This document shows, piece by piece, positions 27,068 to 37,020 of a stretch of DNA of 64,000 bases (its first letter is position 1; every line of letters begins with the position of its first letter). The stretch spans positions 124,001 to 188,000 of the forward strand of contig JAFUFJ010000009.1 of assembly GCA_017469955.1 (NCBI GenBank), in the 5' to 3' direction. The position numbers and the translations under genes were made by a program. The notes beneath the pieces are model-generated. The model was not told the DNA's origin. It searched no databases and saw only the letters and a program-made list of their open reading frames with translations. Origin of the DNA: Prevotella sp. (GTDB taxonomy: Bacteria > Bacteroidota > Bacteroidia > Bacteroidales > Bacteroidaceae).

Positions 27068-30000
27068 CTGTCCTCCTTTCACCAATGGCCTTGACTGAGA
27101 TTGTGTCTGTCGGCATAGGCTTTTCTTTCCGAACAGCATCACCAGGCAACGAGTTTGTCTCGCCCTTCAAACGGAAGATGTCGCGGAAATGCTGCAACTT
27201 ACGTTTCCACATAAAACCGACTCCATACTGTCCGATCATGCCCTCCAACCAGTCATAGGTGTTGTTGTCATAGAACATTCGCAGATATTGGCTGGCATTC
27301 TGGTTCAGACGGTATTCCAATTCCACATTGTCGAAGAACGAATCATCACGTGTTTGCACCTCAGAGCCTGTCGAGACTTTGCCCCCTACGATGAAGCTCA
27401 AGCGATTGTTCCACAAGCGTTTGGCAAACTGGAAATTATAATCGGTGTGCATATCGCCGCTGGCATTTGTCGAATTGTCGATGCTCATGCCAATATCAAG
27501 ACCCATCGAACGCATGGCCGATCCGGCGATATTGTTGATTTCCGTCTGCAGAAACGAGCTCAAAGCCGAGTTCATCGTAAAGCCGCTTGTATTGCCATCG
27601 GCAAGATACATGCCCGAGGCAAGCATCGTGATAGCCACCTTTCCGCGCTCTTCAGTACCCATTGTGTTCAACTCATCCCGAACTGCCATGTCGCTTGGCG
27701 CGTCAATTACGAAGGACAATCCAAGATTATTCAACGTCTGGGATAGCTTGACGCCACACGTAAAGTCGACTGGGCGACCCGTTCCATCACCAACGGTAGC
27801 CTTTACATTCTCAGTAGCAGTAATGTTAAGAGTCGGATTCGTGGCATCTCCCGTAAACTCAACATAGCTTCCTCGCTCTATACTAAAGGTCTTCAATGGA
27901 ATTACAGGCAAAGAATACTTCATTTTGCCAGAGTCCAAGGTGTATCGTCCCGTAAGAGTGAGCGCGTCAGAGGGATTATACTTCATGCGCAGCTCACCAC
28001 CGCCATAGATATCAAGATAATTGGTCTTATCCGTATTTAGCGCACAAAAGACATGGGCTGCCTCGTCTATTCCAACGACAAGGTTCATCATGAAGCCGGT
28101 AAGAGGCGGCTTGCTCACCTGAACCACGGTGGTTGTGTCCTTAAAATCGGTAAACTTCACGAGCTCTTCCAGCTGGGTGTCATTCGACAGTTCCGAATCA
28201 CGTAGGATATAGGTCAGGTCGGTCGTACCAAGAACATCAAGCTTTCCCGCCATAGAAAGATTGTCTACCGGACCAGACATGGAACCAAAGAAGTTCACGT
28301 AAGCCTTCCCAAATGCTTCTGAACGCGGATTTTCCTTTGCATCAATCAGCATGAAGTTTTGGGCTTTCATGCGAATGTTCATCAGCATGCGATCCAAATT
28401 AGAGAAATCATAGTAGCCCGATACATTCAAAGGACTATCGTTATTGGCAAACATCTCAAAGTTTTCAAAAAGTAATCTGCTATGTTCAATCCTAACAGGG
28501 TCGTCGGCAAAGCGCATCTCCACTCCATACGGCTCACTGTAAATTGAGGACGAATCCAAGTAGATTTCTCCATCAATAATAGGCTTGTCAAGCGTACCTT
28601 TCAAAGTCAAGTCACCCTCTCCATAACCACGCAAGCCCACAATTCGATCGGGAATGAAACCGTTGAGCATACTTAAGGGAGCGCGCTGCAAACCAATTAC
28701 TGCATCAAATCCGGCATCTGCGCTGTAGGTTCCACTCAAAGTGCCTATCTCACGACTGTCACGAAGCAGGATTCCGTCAACGTAATGGGAGCCGTCAGAC
28801 TTCGGCATATACACAAACTCAGTTCCAAGATTGCCAAGAGGATTTTGCTCGTAAATGAACTGATTGACGGCAAGGTTGGTTGAAACCGATACATCTTCTT
28901 CTGTCTGTACGAAATGGAAGTCTCCGTCCAATATTCCCTGAATAGAAGGTATATAAGGAATGGCACTAAATATTTGCGACAATTCAAACTGATTTAAAGC
29001 AATAGTAACGTCTTGCAACGCATCTTCATTATCATCATTCGTATATATCTGCACGCCTGTACCATCACTTGCCTTCAAAACCACGTCGGCCGAAATGCGA
29101 CGATCGTCGGCAAGATACACATAATTACCATTGTTGGCATGGAAGCGTTTAAAGCCCAATACGGATTGGTCGTCAGTCAAAGAAAATCTGACTCCTTCCT
29201 CTTCAAGAGTAGCCGCAAGCCCCATTCCAATACCCAGATCACCATTTGCATCATAAATGTTTGCTACAAGTCCAGAGCCGTTCTCTGTCAGCGAACCGTC
29301 AACTAAGGCATTGAAAACATACTGAGGATTTCCTTTTCCATTGCGTACTTGGGCATAGTATTTTATGATATCCAATTCTGAATGCAGCTTTATTCGTATC
29401 GTGTCTATCCTAATACCAGACGCTATCAACGAATCGACATGCAGGAAACCCTCTATACCATCACTATGCGACGTTGCCAAGTCAATGTTCATACGGCCAT
29501 AGTCATAACCCGCATGGACAAGCATCTGATTAACAAAGTTGTTCCTTCCTGCATACAAGACAATGTGTCCGTCTGGAAAACGCTCTCGCAACATCGTTTG
29601 ATCAATCTTCTTTGCTTTCCATTGACGCTTCCCTTCCGAAAAAAGAGTGTCAACCTGAGTAAGCAGAACGTTGTATCCACCCGATGCGTTTGCAGAAAGA
29701 TGGAAATCACCTGTATCGACCTTTGCCCACGTAGTATCTGGCCTTGTCATGACAGAAAAAAACACATCATCGGGTAGATATGTATCATACTGCCCTTTCA
29801 ACACCAAGTCGTCTATCTGCCCTTTTGCTTCATAATATTGACTAAAATCAGAGGCAATATCAACATGTCCACAACCTCCGACGGTGAAAACGGAATCTGC
29901 CAATTGCATATCATGCAAATCTAACTCCCTGATGTCAAAAGAAAGTGTCCCACGCAAATTCTTCTTCCCCGAAAGAGCTGCAAGATGGGCTGTTCCTTTC

Positions 30001-31715
30001 ATTTGGCGATTATCAGCCTTGGCCTGTACATCAATGACTCCATTTTCCACTTTCGCCTCAGCACGTAAGCCATTAAGCAAATAGCTGTCATATCCCAATG
30101 AGGCAACATCAACTTGAGCAGAGAAAACGGTTGAAGTCGACAGGAAATCAGTTCCCTTACCCTGGGCATTGACCGTTATCGACAGCGGAGTGACTGATTG
30201 GTGAGGAAGAAAATTCTTCAACGGAAATTCTTGTGTTATGAGATGGGCATTATAAGCCAATGTTCCCATATCAACCTTGCCATTCAAGCGAGCAGTTCCT
30301 CCTCCTTGTCGTACGGTAAGGTTCGCTCCGTACAAACGATGCTCAGCCATTATATTACCGTCTAAGACAATACCTGAGGGGATTCTCACTTGACGACGTA
30401 AATCAGGAGAGAGAACAGAAGTAAGGAAATTGAGATGATGAGTTGTGGCATGCACGTCTATATCCGCAGCCATCTGATCTGTTTTATTCAGATTCTTAAT
30501 CGTACCACTGGCCGTCAGATAAAAAGCGGAAGGCAGATGAAGCGTCATCTGATGGATAGACAAATGTTCCATACTGCCTCCAACCGTCCCATCTATGGTC
30601 AGAGGAACATCGGGCCATGCTTTCCATAATGAAGCAGGAAGACCTGGGGCAAAATGCTCAATGTCATCACGTCCTAATATGACATGTATTTGTGCATTGA
30701 CAGCACCCCCCGGGTTGTCTGAAAACGAATCAAGATCTATATTCAATTGGGTCGAGAGAGATGAATCGGGAGTTTTAACATGAAGATCTTCTACCTTCAA
30801 GTTATTCTCAATCATGTTGACCGTTCCACTCATCTGCTCAATAGTAAGCCCACCCTGTTCTTTCAAAGATGCACTCCGCAACTGTGCATGAAACTTCGAT
30901 GATGCATACTCTATTGAATCAACATTTATGTAAATATTCTTGAAATCCAAATGATTATAGTCAATGCCTCCAACAGAAGGTTCATAGATCTTATGGCATG
31001 AAAACTGGCCATCCTCCCAGTTGACAGAGGCCACGCTGTATTTTCCTTTCTCCAAATCGAAGAAGCCTCTTTTTGCACTAAGTGATTCTATCGAAGCCCC
31101 CAATTGTACCGAATCGGCAGGAGTATGCAGGGCTATTACCGAGTGATCAATCTTCAATTTTTCTAAATATATCTGCCAAGATGATGGTGAAGCGGTTGTA
31201 TCTTCAGTTTCTTTTCCTGTCAAAGCCACTAATACATCTGCATTGGCAAGCTTAACATCATCAAGGTTAACATATTTCCTTTCTAAATCTATCCCATGAC
31301 TTTGAACAGAGATTTGTCCTGCAGTTCCCTGCACTTGAGCTGCATCAACGAGGTCTAGTGTATTTAGTTTAACATCTGTCAACTCCAGTTTATCGACATT
31401 GATTCGTCCACTAAACAGAGGTAGCAGTTGTATCTTTAGTGCCAAATTCCGGACATTGGCTACCGTATCAACTGGAGGAGGCTGTATTTCTCGCATACGA
31501 ACAGCCACCACATCACCCATAGAAAGTTCAAGAGGGAAGTGCAATGAAACCTCGCCGACACTAACATTAAGCCCAGTCTGCTCACTAACTATTATGGCAG
31601 CCTTGTCTGTCGCCCACCGTTGAAACGGGGGAAAATATAGCAGCAATGACAACATTGCTACAATTAAAAAAGGTATCAGTAGAGCTACACCCGCCCACTT
31701 TAATACTTTCTTCAT
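27057..31715 (-). CDS. tamB: TamB/AsmA-like translocation and assembly protein
   Basis: This 1,552-aa protein has one N-terminal membrane anchor (about 8-30), a very long beta-strand stretch forming a periplasm-spanning groove, and a C-terminal DUF490/TamB domain from about 1,150 (FTGDATNPTLNITATENV, then GGKVSTGS and EYRLNQNASQYLRMFYD). TamB bridges inner and outer membranes, carrying phospholipids or helping assemble outer-membrane proteins with its Omp85 partner, encoded directly downstream with an overlap. It is close to full length for the family. Confidence 0.9.
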   Translation of the reverse strand: MKKVLKWAGVALLIPFLIVAMLSLLLYFPPFQRWATDKAAIIVSEQTGLNVSVGEVSLHFPLELSMGDVVAVRMREIQPPPVDTVANVRNLALKIQLLPLFSGRINVDKLELTDVKLNTLDLVDAAQVQGTAGQISVQSHGIDLERKYVNLDDVKLANADVLVALTGKETEDTTASPSSWQIYLEKLKIDHSVIALHTPADSVQLGASIESLSAKRGFFDLEKGKYSVASVNWEDGQFSCHKIYEPSVGGIDYNHLDFKNIYINVDSIEYASSKFHAQLRSASLKEQGGLTIEQMSGTVNMIENNLKVEDLHVKTPDSSLSTQLNIDLDSFSDNPGGAVNAQIHVILGRDDIEHFAPGLPASLWKAWPDVPLTIDGTVGGSMEHLSIHQMTLHLPSAFYLTASGTIKNLNKTDQMAADIDVHATTHHLNFLTSVLSPDLRRQVRIPSGIVLDGNIMAEHRLYGANLTVRQGGGTARLNGKVDMGTLAYNAHLITQEFPLKNFLPHQSVTPLSITVNAQGKGTDFLSTSTVFSAQVDVASLGYDSYLLNGLRAEAKVENGVIDVQAKADNRQMKGTAHLAALSGKKNLRGTLSFDIRELDLHDMQLADSVFTVGGCGHVDIASDFSQYYEAKGQIDDLVLKGQYDTYLPDDVFFSVMTRPDTTWAKVDTGDFHLSANASGGYNVLLTQVDTLFSEGKRQWKAKKIDQTMLRERFPDGHIVLYAGRNNFVNQMLVHAGYDYGRMNIDLATSHSDGIEGFLHVDSLIASGIRIDTIRIKLHSELDIIKYYAQVRNGKGNPQYVFNALVDGSLTENGSGLVANIYDANGDLGIGMGLAATLEEEGVRFSLTDDQSVLGFKRFHANNGNYVYLADDRRISADVVLKASDGTGVQIYTNDDNEDALQDVTIALNQFELSQIFSAIPYIPSIQGILDGDFHFVQTEEDVSVSTNLAVNQFIYEQNPLGNLGTEFVYMPKSDGSHYVDGILLRDSREIGTLSGTYSADAGFDAVIGLQRAPLSMLNGFIPDRIVGLRGYGEGDLTLKGTLDKPIIDGEIYLDSSSIYSEPYGVEMRFADDPVRIEHSRLLFENFEMFANNDSPLNVSGYYDFSNLDRMLMNIRMKAQNFMLIDAKENPRSEAFGKAYVNFFGSMSGPVDNLSMAGKLDVLGTTDLTYILRDSELSNDTQLEELVKFTDFKDTTTVVQVSKPPLTGFMMNLVVGIDEAAHVFCALNTDKTNYLDIYGGGELRMKYNPSDALTLTGRYTLDSGKMKYSLPVIPLKTFSIERGSYVEFTGDATNPTLNITATENVKATVGDGTGRPVDFTCGVKLSQTLNNLGLSFVIDAPSDMAVRDELNTMGTEERGKVAITMLASGMYLADGNTSGFTMNSALSSFLQTEINNIAGSAMRSMGLDIGMSIDNSTNASGDMHTDYNFQFAKRLWNNRLSFIVGGKVSTGSEVQTRDDSFFDNVELEYRLNQNASQYLRMFYDNNTYDWLEGMIGQYGVGFMWKRKLQHFRDIFRLKGETNSLPGDAVRKEKPMPTDTISVKAIGERRTDEE

Positions 31716-31904
31716 AACATCGCATTGACAAGACCGACAGAAAACAAAAAACTGTCTCTGCCTGCAAAGTAACGGAAAAATATCGAAAACGACAAATCTT
31801 TAGAATAAATTTTTCTAAAACTCAATAAGAGAAGGAACGGTGTTCCCCAATTATATACAAAATCTGGAGACTATAATCAGAATTTAATCTTACAAAAATC
31901 CTCC

Positions 31905-32582
31905 TTATTCACATGTTTCTCCAAAACTCTTCCATAGTTTATCTTTCGGCAAAGGAGACTCCAACTTGATGAGTTCCTTGGAAACAGGATGTATAAATTC
32001 CACACGGCGAGACAATAATGATATACTTCCATCAGGATTCGAACGTTTGTCCCCATATTTTAAATCGCCTCTTATCGGACATCCAATTTTCGAAAGCTGA
32101 CAACGTATCTGATGATGACGTCCTGTCAACAGATTTATTTCTAAAAGAAAACATCGGTCGGAAGCTCCAATAACACGATATTTCAAGATAGCTCGTTTCG
32201 ATTGTGGACGTTCTGAATCGTAAGCATAGCTCTTGTTCTGACGTTCATTACGCACAAGCCAATGCTCCAAGATCCCTTCATCTTGCAAAGGACGATTACG
32301 AGTAACTGCCCAATAGGTTTTATGTATTTCGCCATTAGCAAACATTCGATTTAAACGTTCGAGCGCTTTCGATGTCTTTGCAAATACAACAAGTCCCCAT
32401 ACTGGCCGATCAAGCCGATGGACTACACCCAAGAAAACAGCTCCTGTTTTTCGGTATTTCTCCTTCAAATATCGTTTTACTGTTTCCGAGAGAGGCTCAT
32501 CACCAGTCCTGTCACCTTGAACAATTTCGCCACTCTCTTTAAAAACGACTATCAAATGATTATCCTCGTAGAGTACTTGCAT
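31905..32582 (-). CDS. RluA-family pseudouridine synthase
   Basis: This 225-aa enzyme converts uridine to pseudouridine in rRNA or tRNA. The catalytic aspartate is in HRLDRPVWG, with later TGRHHQIRCQLS and GDLKYG motifs. It lacks an S4 domain, so it is a short stand-alone form. I start at ATG 32582 (MQVLYEDNHLIVV), where the family domain begins; the frame is open to 32648. Substrate position is unknown. Confidence 0.85.
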   Translation of the reverse strand: MQVLYEDNHLIVVFKESGEIVQGDRTGDEPLSETVKRYLKEKYRKTGAVFLGVVHRLDRPVWGLVVFAKTSKALERLNRMFANGEIHKTYWAVTRNRPLQDEGILEHWLVRNERQNKSYAYDSERPQSKRAILKYRVIGASDRCFLLEINLLTGRHHQIRCQLSKIGCPIRGDLKYGDKRSNPDGSISLLSRRVEFIHPVSKELIKLESPLPKDKLWKSFGETCE

Positions 32583-32856
32583 TGTCTGAACTTCTAAAAA
32601 ACAACAATTTCTTTTGGCATCTGAGACAATATCGAGGTATCTAATCACGAAATTATAATCAGACGCGACAACTGGGCAAGCCTATAGAGTTCCCTGTATA
32701 AACTTCCAACATTGACCTGCAAATACGATTTCTCGCCTGCAATACGTTTTTTTTACAGTATTAAATACCTGCAGATTAAATGGTCGCATTACAAACATAA
32801 AGCGAGACAAATCCCCTCCCAAATACCGAAATGCCGAGAGGGGATTTGTCTCCAAT

Positions 32857-33603
32857 CTACATGTTCATACCACCATCAACTTGAATAACCTGGCCACTGA
32901 CATAGCTGGACAAATCAGAAGCAAGGAAAGTTGCGACGTTGGCAATATCTTCAACAGTACCTCCACGACGAAGTGGAATCTTTTGGCACCATTCCTTACG
33001 AATCTCTTCTGACAAAGCCTGTGTCATTGCCGTATCAATAAAGCCAGGGGCTATAGAATTGGCACGGATACCCTTCGGTCCCATCTCTTGAGCAATCGAT
33101 TTTGCCAAGGCTATCAGACCTGCTTTGGAAGCCGCATAATTAGCCTGTCCCGCATTTCCATGAACACCTACCACGCTGGCCATATTGATAATGGAGCCAC
33201 CACGCTGACGCAGCATCACTGGCACACAAGCATGAATAAAGTTGAAGGCACTCTTCAGATTAACTGCGATTACAGCATCCCATTGCTGTTCTGTCATGCG
33301 AAGCATCAAACCGTCTTTGGTAATCCCTGCATTATTGACAAGGATGTCGATTGATCCAAAATCCTCCTTAACCTGTTTGACGACATCTTCCGTATCAGCA
33401 AAATTTGCCGCATTCGAAGCGTATCCTTTCGCCTTCACACCCAAAGCCTGTATCAGAGCTTCAGTTTCTTTTCCATTCTCATCAATTACTAAATCGGTAA
33501 AAGCAATGTTAGCTCCCTCCGATGCAAATTTCAATGCGATACCTTTTCCTATACCGCGAGCAGCACCTGTAATGAGTGCAGTTTTTCCTTCGAGTAATCC
33601 CAT
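32857..33603 (-). CDS. fabG: 3-oxoacyl-ACP reductase
   Basis: This 248-aa short-chain dehydrogenase reduces 3-oxoacyl-ACP with NADPH in fatty acid elongation. It has the TGAARGIG cofactor loop (12-19), NNAG (90-93) and the S143 / Y156 / K160 triad (NYAASK). The C-terminus ends in VDGGMNM as usual. It lies 82 nt after a TetR-type regulator on the same strand, which may control it. Confidence 0.92.
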   Translation of the reverse strand: MGLLEGKTALITGAARGIGKGIALKFASEGANIAFTDLVIDENGKETEALIQALGVKAKGYASNAANFADTEDVVKQVKEDFGSIDILVNNAGITKDGLMLRMTEQQWDAVIAVNLKSAFNFIHACVPVMLRQRGGSIINMASVVGVHGNAGQANYAASKAGLIALAKSIAQEMGPKGIRANSIAPGFIDTAMTQALSEEIRKEWCQKIPLRRGGTVEDIANVATFLASDLSSYVSGQVIQVDGGMNM

Positions 33604-33685
33604 TATTCAAATCTAAGATTTATTGTTTGTATGACTTAATATTTTCTGTTCTATATTACTTTATTCCAGAGCCCATTCAGAAGCA

Positions 33686-34276
33686 CTACATCTTCAATTT
33701 GCCCAATGCTCCATACACAACTTTAGCCACCTGAGGCTTGCTTGATTCTTCCGTCAAGCCATGTCCCAACCGACCATAGATAAACGGAACCTCAAGGCCT
33801 TTAATACAATAATGTGTAATGTCTGCCACCAAGTCAACATCTTCAATATCAAATTCACCGTCAGCAACACCGTCAGCATATACCCTCCGGAAAAGCTCTA
33901 TTTCGTCTTCATCAAAATTTTTGCGAACTTTCTCTACCATCCATATGTTTCGGAAAAATTCTGCACGCAGGTTTCCATTACGAACCACTGTTTCGCGAAT
34001 CATATTCAAATGGGTATAAATAAGTTCAATGATTTTCTCTTGGGGACGGATTTTCTTCGATGCAACCTCATCAAGTTTATCTGACAGACGTTCCAGTTCC
34101 GACTCTATCACCGCATAATATACATCTTCCTTACTTTTAAAATATGTATAGAGCGTACGCCGGCCTTTGCCCGAAGCAACCGCAATGTCATTCATCGTTG
34201 TATTTGCAATGCCATTCTTTGCAAACAATTGGCGAGCAACGTCAACTAATTTCTGCCTGGTTTTAGATATTGACAT
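33686..34276 (-). CDS. TetR/AcrR-family transcriptional regulator
   Basis: This 196-aa one-component regulator has an N-terminal helix-turn-helix (about 10-57; TTMNDIAVASGKGRRTLYTYFKSK) and a variable ligand-binding helical domain. A strong GGAGG lies 7 nt before the ATG. Placement directly ahead of fabG suggests a fatty-acid or acyl-CoA sensor; that is inference. A minus-strand TATTTTTG at 34332-34325 could be its -7 box, but the nearest TTTG is 24 nt away. Confidence 0.85.
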   Translation of the reverse strand: MSISKTRQKLVDVARQLFAKNGIANTTMNDIAVASGKGRRTLYTYFKSKEDVYYAVIESELERLSDKLDEVASKKIRPQEKIIELIYTHLNMIRETVVRNGNLRAEFFRNIWMVEKVRKNFDEDEIELFRRVYADGVADGEFDIEDVDLVADITHYCIKGLEVPFIYGRLGHGLTEESSKPQVAKVVYGALGKLKM

Positions 34277-34534
34277 TATCTTTTCCTCCCTATTTTTTTA
34301 ATTGCACACCATAAGATAGCTGTGCAAAAATACGGTTTTTATTTCATATTATCACACAAAAGACAAATATTTTAAACTAAATTAAACTTCCACGGCCTTA
34401 TTTATAATAGTGTTTAGCACATTCTATCACAACCTTTTCCAAGTAAATTCTTGCTGGCGGATACACAAACTGCCATATTCAACAAACACCCTAAGACATG
34501 CTACTATGTGATATAAACCAAAGAAAAATCCCTC

Positions 34535-34570
34535 AGAAAGAAAAAAGTCTGAACCTGCGTTCAGACTTTC
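34535..34570 (-). terminator. Intrinsic terminator of tRNA-fMet
   Basis: AAAGTCTGAAC (34544-34554) and GTTCAGACTTT (34559-34569) form a perfect 11-bp stem with a 4-nt loop. On the minus strand it continues into a T-rich run (TTTTTTCTTTC), directly after the tRNA 3' end. Confidence 0.85.
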
Positions 34571-34575
34571 TATGT

Positions 34576-34648
34576 TGCGGAGGCAGGACTCGAACATGCG
34601 ACCTCCAGGTTATGAGCCTGGCGAGCTACCAACTGCTCCACTCCGCGA
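34576..34648 (-). tRNA. Initiator tRNA-fMet (CAT)
   Basis: The cloverleaf starts CGCGGAGTGG and ends CCTCCGCAA, leaving the C1-A72 mismatch that marks initiator tRNA. The anticodon stem reads CCAGGCTCATAACCTGG with anticodon CAT, and the T loop is GTTCGAGTC. CCA is not encoded (CAT follows the discriminator A). Promoter elements upstream are not obvious. Confidence 0.95.
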
Positions 34649-34768
34649 TCATCAAATGACTGTTTGTTCATTTGCGGATGCAAAATTACAATTTTTATCT
34701 GACACCACCAAATTTTATCTATACTTTTTTTGCTTTCCACCTGTGATTGCATAGCCACACTACCGATT

Positions 34769-36383
34769 TCAATATGGCATCGCATCTTGTTTCTGTTGGC
34801 CGTTCCTAAACAGACTTCTATTTTCCACGTCATGGTTCTCCACAAAATCAGCTCCGACAACATCCATTATGGTATATATGACATCATCTGTCCTGTATTG
34901 ACGGGCCTGGCTGTCAACCATTCGTCTGACCAAATCTTGAAATCTTTCCTTAAAAATCCGCGAAGTATAAACAACAAAAGGTATTTGCGAAGACACGGCA
35001 ACCGATGAAGCATTATTGAGTTTTCCGTGCCCAGCCCATGTCGGATCTGTCTCATAAACATCCAATCCATGATCGGAAAAGTAAAAAAACGATTCCTTCC
35101 TTATCACTAAAGAGCTTCATAATTTCCGTAACTACATAATCGTTATAAAGAATGGAGTTGTCATAACGGGCTCGAGTAAGCCGCTGTTCTTGAGGATATT
35201 GGAGATAGTCATCTGCCACGTATTTCACATATGTTGGCGGATATCTATGCTGAAAAGCCTCATGACTGCCCATCAGATGAACAATCATGAAGCGCAAGCT
35301 GTCCGCAGAAGACAACAGCTCTTCAGCCATAGGAACCAGTTCTCCGTCATATGAATCACCTCTTGCCATTCCCGCAAACTTATTTCCAGCAAAGACTGCC
35401 GTGTCGCATAATTCAGAAAAACGCCCTACAAGATTATCGTAGAGTCCATGCTTACTTTGATTCGACAGCCAAAAACTTTTATAACCCAAGAGGTGAAGTA
35501 CTTCAAAAACATTAGTGCATTCATACCATTTTGGCGAATCTTTATATTCTGGCCGATACGTATTTAATATGCACTTGAACGCACTGGGTGTATTTATTGC
35601 TGGAGATGTGACATTCGAATAGACATACAGCAGGCTGTCATCTCTCAATAATTCCATTTTGGGTGTCGTAGTTCGCTCATACCCATAAAGCGAACAATGC
35701 TGTTTCATTTCCGACTCGCCAATAACAATCACGACATTTTTGGGAAGGCTGCCATTCTGACTAATCTGCGGATTTGTATGAATTTGTGTCAAATCCGGAT
35801 AACTTTCATTACTTACCAACGGGTAAAATGTGCCCAGCACCCCGTCATTCCATACTGAAGGATTATGCGCCATCATGCATGTGCAACCTATTATAATCGC
35901 GATTCCTGCCAATTGAACTCTTCTCTGTATTATTTCATATCGCTTGACAACCATATTCACCAACACGAGAACAATAGGAACTTTCACACCAATCAGAACG
36001 ACTTTGGCAGAATAAAAAGTCGACACAAACTCTGATGCTTCCGATGGATTCGTGTCTAATACGGCCACCATAAAATCGTCCAACGCCCGCGAATCCATTG
36101 AAGTAATCGAGAACAGGCCAAGTTCGAAGTAAACGAGAGCAAGAACATAAACGAGGAACAGATAGACTTTTCTCATTATTTTAACAGGAAACACGGAATA
36201 TAACAGGGTTAACAAATAGGACAACAGAAATTCCGATGCCCCGATATATGCAGCATAGACGACGGTTCCGCCCTGAATAAAAAACATGACGTCAATGGAT
36301 GCAATGAGTACAAACAGCGAAAAGAGATGATGATGATTTTTTGTAAAAGGGGGCGTTATAAACTGGAATAGTCTGGATGCCAT
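34769..36383 (-). pseudogene. Phosphoethanolamine transferase-like gene with a frameshift
   Basis: This sulfatase-fold inner-membrane enzyme of the EptA/CptA type would add phosphoethanolamine to a lipid head group. The 5' part (443 codons from 36383) has five membrane helices, then VVIVIGESE, the nucleophile region NTPSAFKC and HLMGSH. It derails just after DKEGIVF. The expected continuation, YFSDHGLDVYE with the metal-binding DH, is in the next frame down to 34769. The break lies in a run of seven A/T at 35083-35089; six would restore one frame of about 537 aa. It could be a real mutation, phase variation or a sequencing error. Confidence 0.75.
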
Positions 36384-36480
36384 ACGGAAACATGCATTAT
36401 CCTGTCTGACACCCTACGACAGACCTGAGTATTCTGTTTCATCCACATACCAAAAACGGGGTATCTCCACCTGCATGTTC

Positions 36481-36683
36481 GTCTCTTAGGTCCTAGGAAA
36501 ACCTTGCATGCAAACAAACAGAGTCAATACCCACGTTGAATGGTATACGGCCACACCCAAAAGTGTGCATGAGGGCAAAATATACCCTCTCACACACTCC
36601 GGGTCGTGTATATCCACGTCACCCGTAGCATCACCTCTACGTTGCCTTTGGCATGCTTTTGAATTTCCTAGGTTCAAGAGACC
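36481..36683 (-). ncRNA. Structured leader element or MITE-like palindrome
   Basis: The ends are inverted: GTCTCTT, CCTAGGAAA and GCATGC near 36481-36510 recur as complements at 36651-36682. Between them are several small hairpins: CACACCCAAAAGTGTG (36552-36567), GAGGGCAAAATATACCCTC (36571-36589), CGTGTATATCCACG (36605-36618) and CGTAGCATCACCTCTACG (36624-36641). It sits in the predicted 5' leader of the phosphoethanolamine transferase, downstream of the promoter at 36760-36791. I know no matching RNA family; it may be a regulatory RNA or a small non-autonomous element. Confidence 0.5.
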
Positions 36684-36690
36684 AAAAACA

Positions 36691-36709
36691 AAGCGTCAGT
36701 GTCGCTTTC
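36691..36709 (-). terminator. Hairpin ahead of the structured element
   Basis: AAAGCG and CGCTTT enclose a 7-nt loop; on the minus strand GTTTTTGG follows. It is a short terminator-like hairpin in the leader, possibly an attenuator. The remaining 36684-37020 stretch shows only this and the promoter. Confidence 0.35.
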
Positions 36710-36759
36710 CAATATGTAGACGTCCGCACAAATCTGTAAGAACAGGAGCACGAACTATG

Positions 36760-36791
36760 CAAAAGTACAACTTATTTTTTGAATCAACAAA
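36760..36791 (-). promoter_or_regulatory. Promoter driving the structured leader
   Basis: Minus-strand TTTG (36791-36788), 20 nt, TACTTTTG (36767-36760), an exact consensus match. Transcription would start near 36753, giving a leader of about 370 nt to the start codon at 36383. Confidence 0.6.
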
Positions 36792-37020
36792 TTTTCTTTG
36801 TACTATTTGAAGCGGAAACTATCATAATAGGAGTCCGGCTACAGGCTGTTTTCATGAGACAGCCAATGGGGTTAATTACGTACATTCACGAAGAACCTAC
36901 GATTTTCCACTTTCGGTATAAACATGGAAAGCATATAGAAGACAAGGGAATCTATGTCACCAAATCATCTGACTGCCGTAATTTTGCAGCAAGTCTCCCC
37001 CATTTGTTGCTGTTTGATAC

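Noticed and set aside
36486..36677. 63-codon open frame in the structured leader
   Set aside because: It overlaps the inverted repeats exactly, so the open frame is more likely a by-product of the palindromes.
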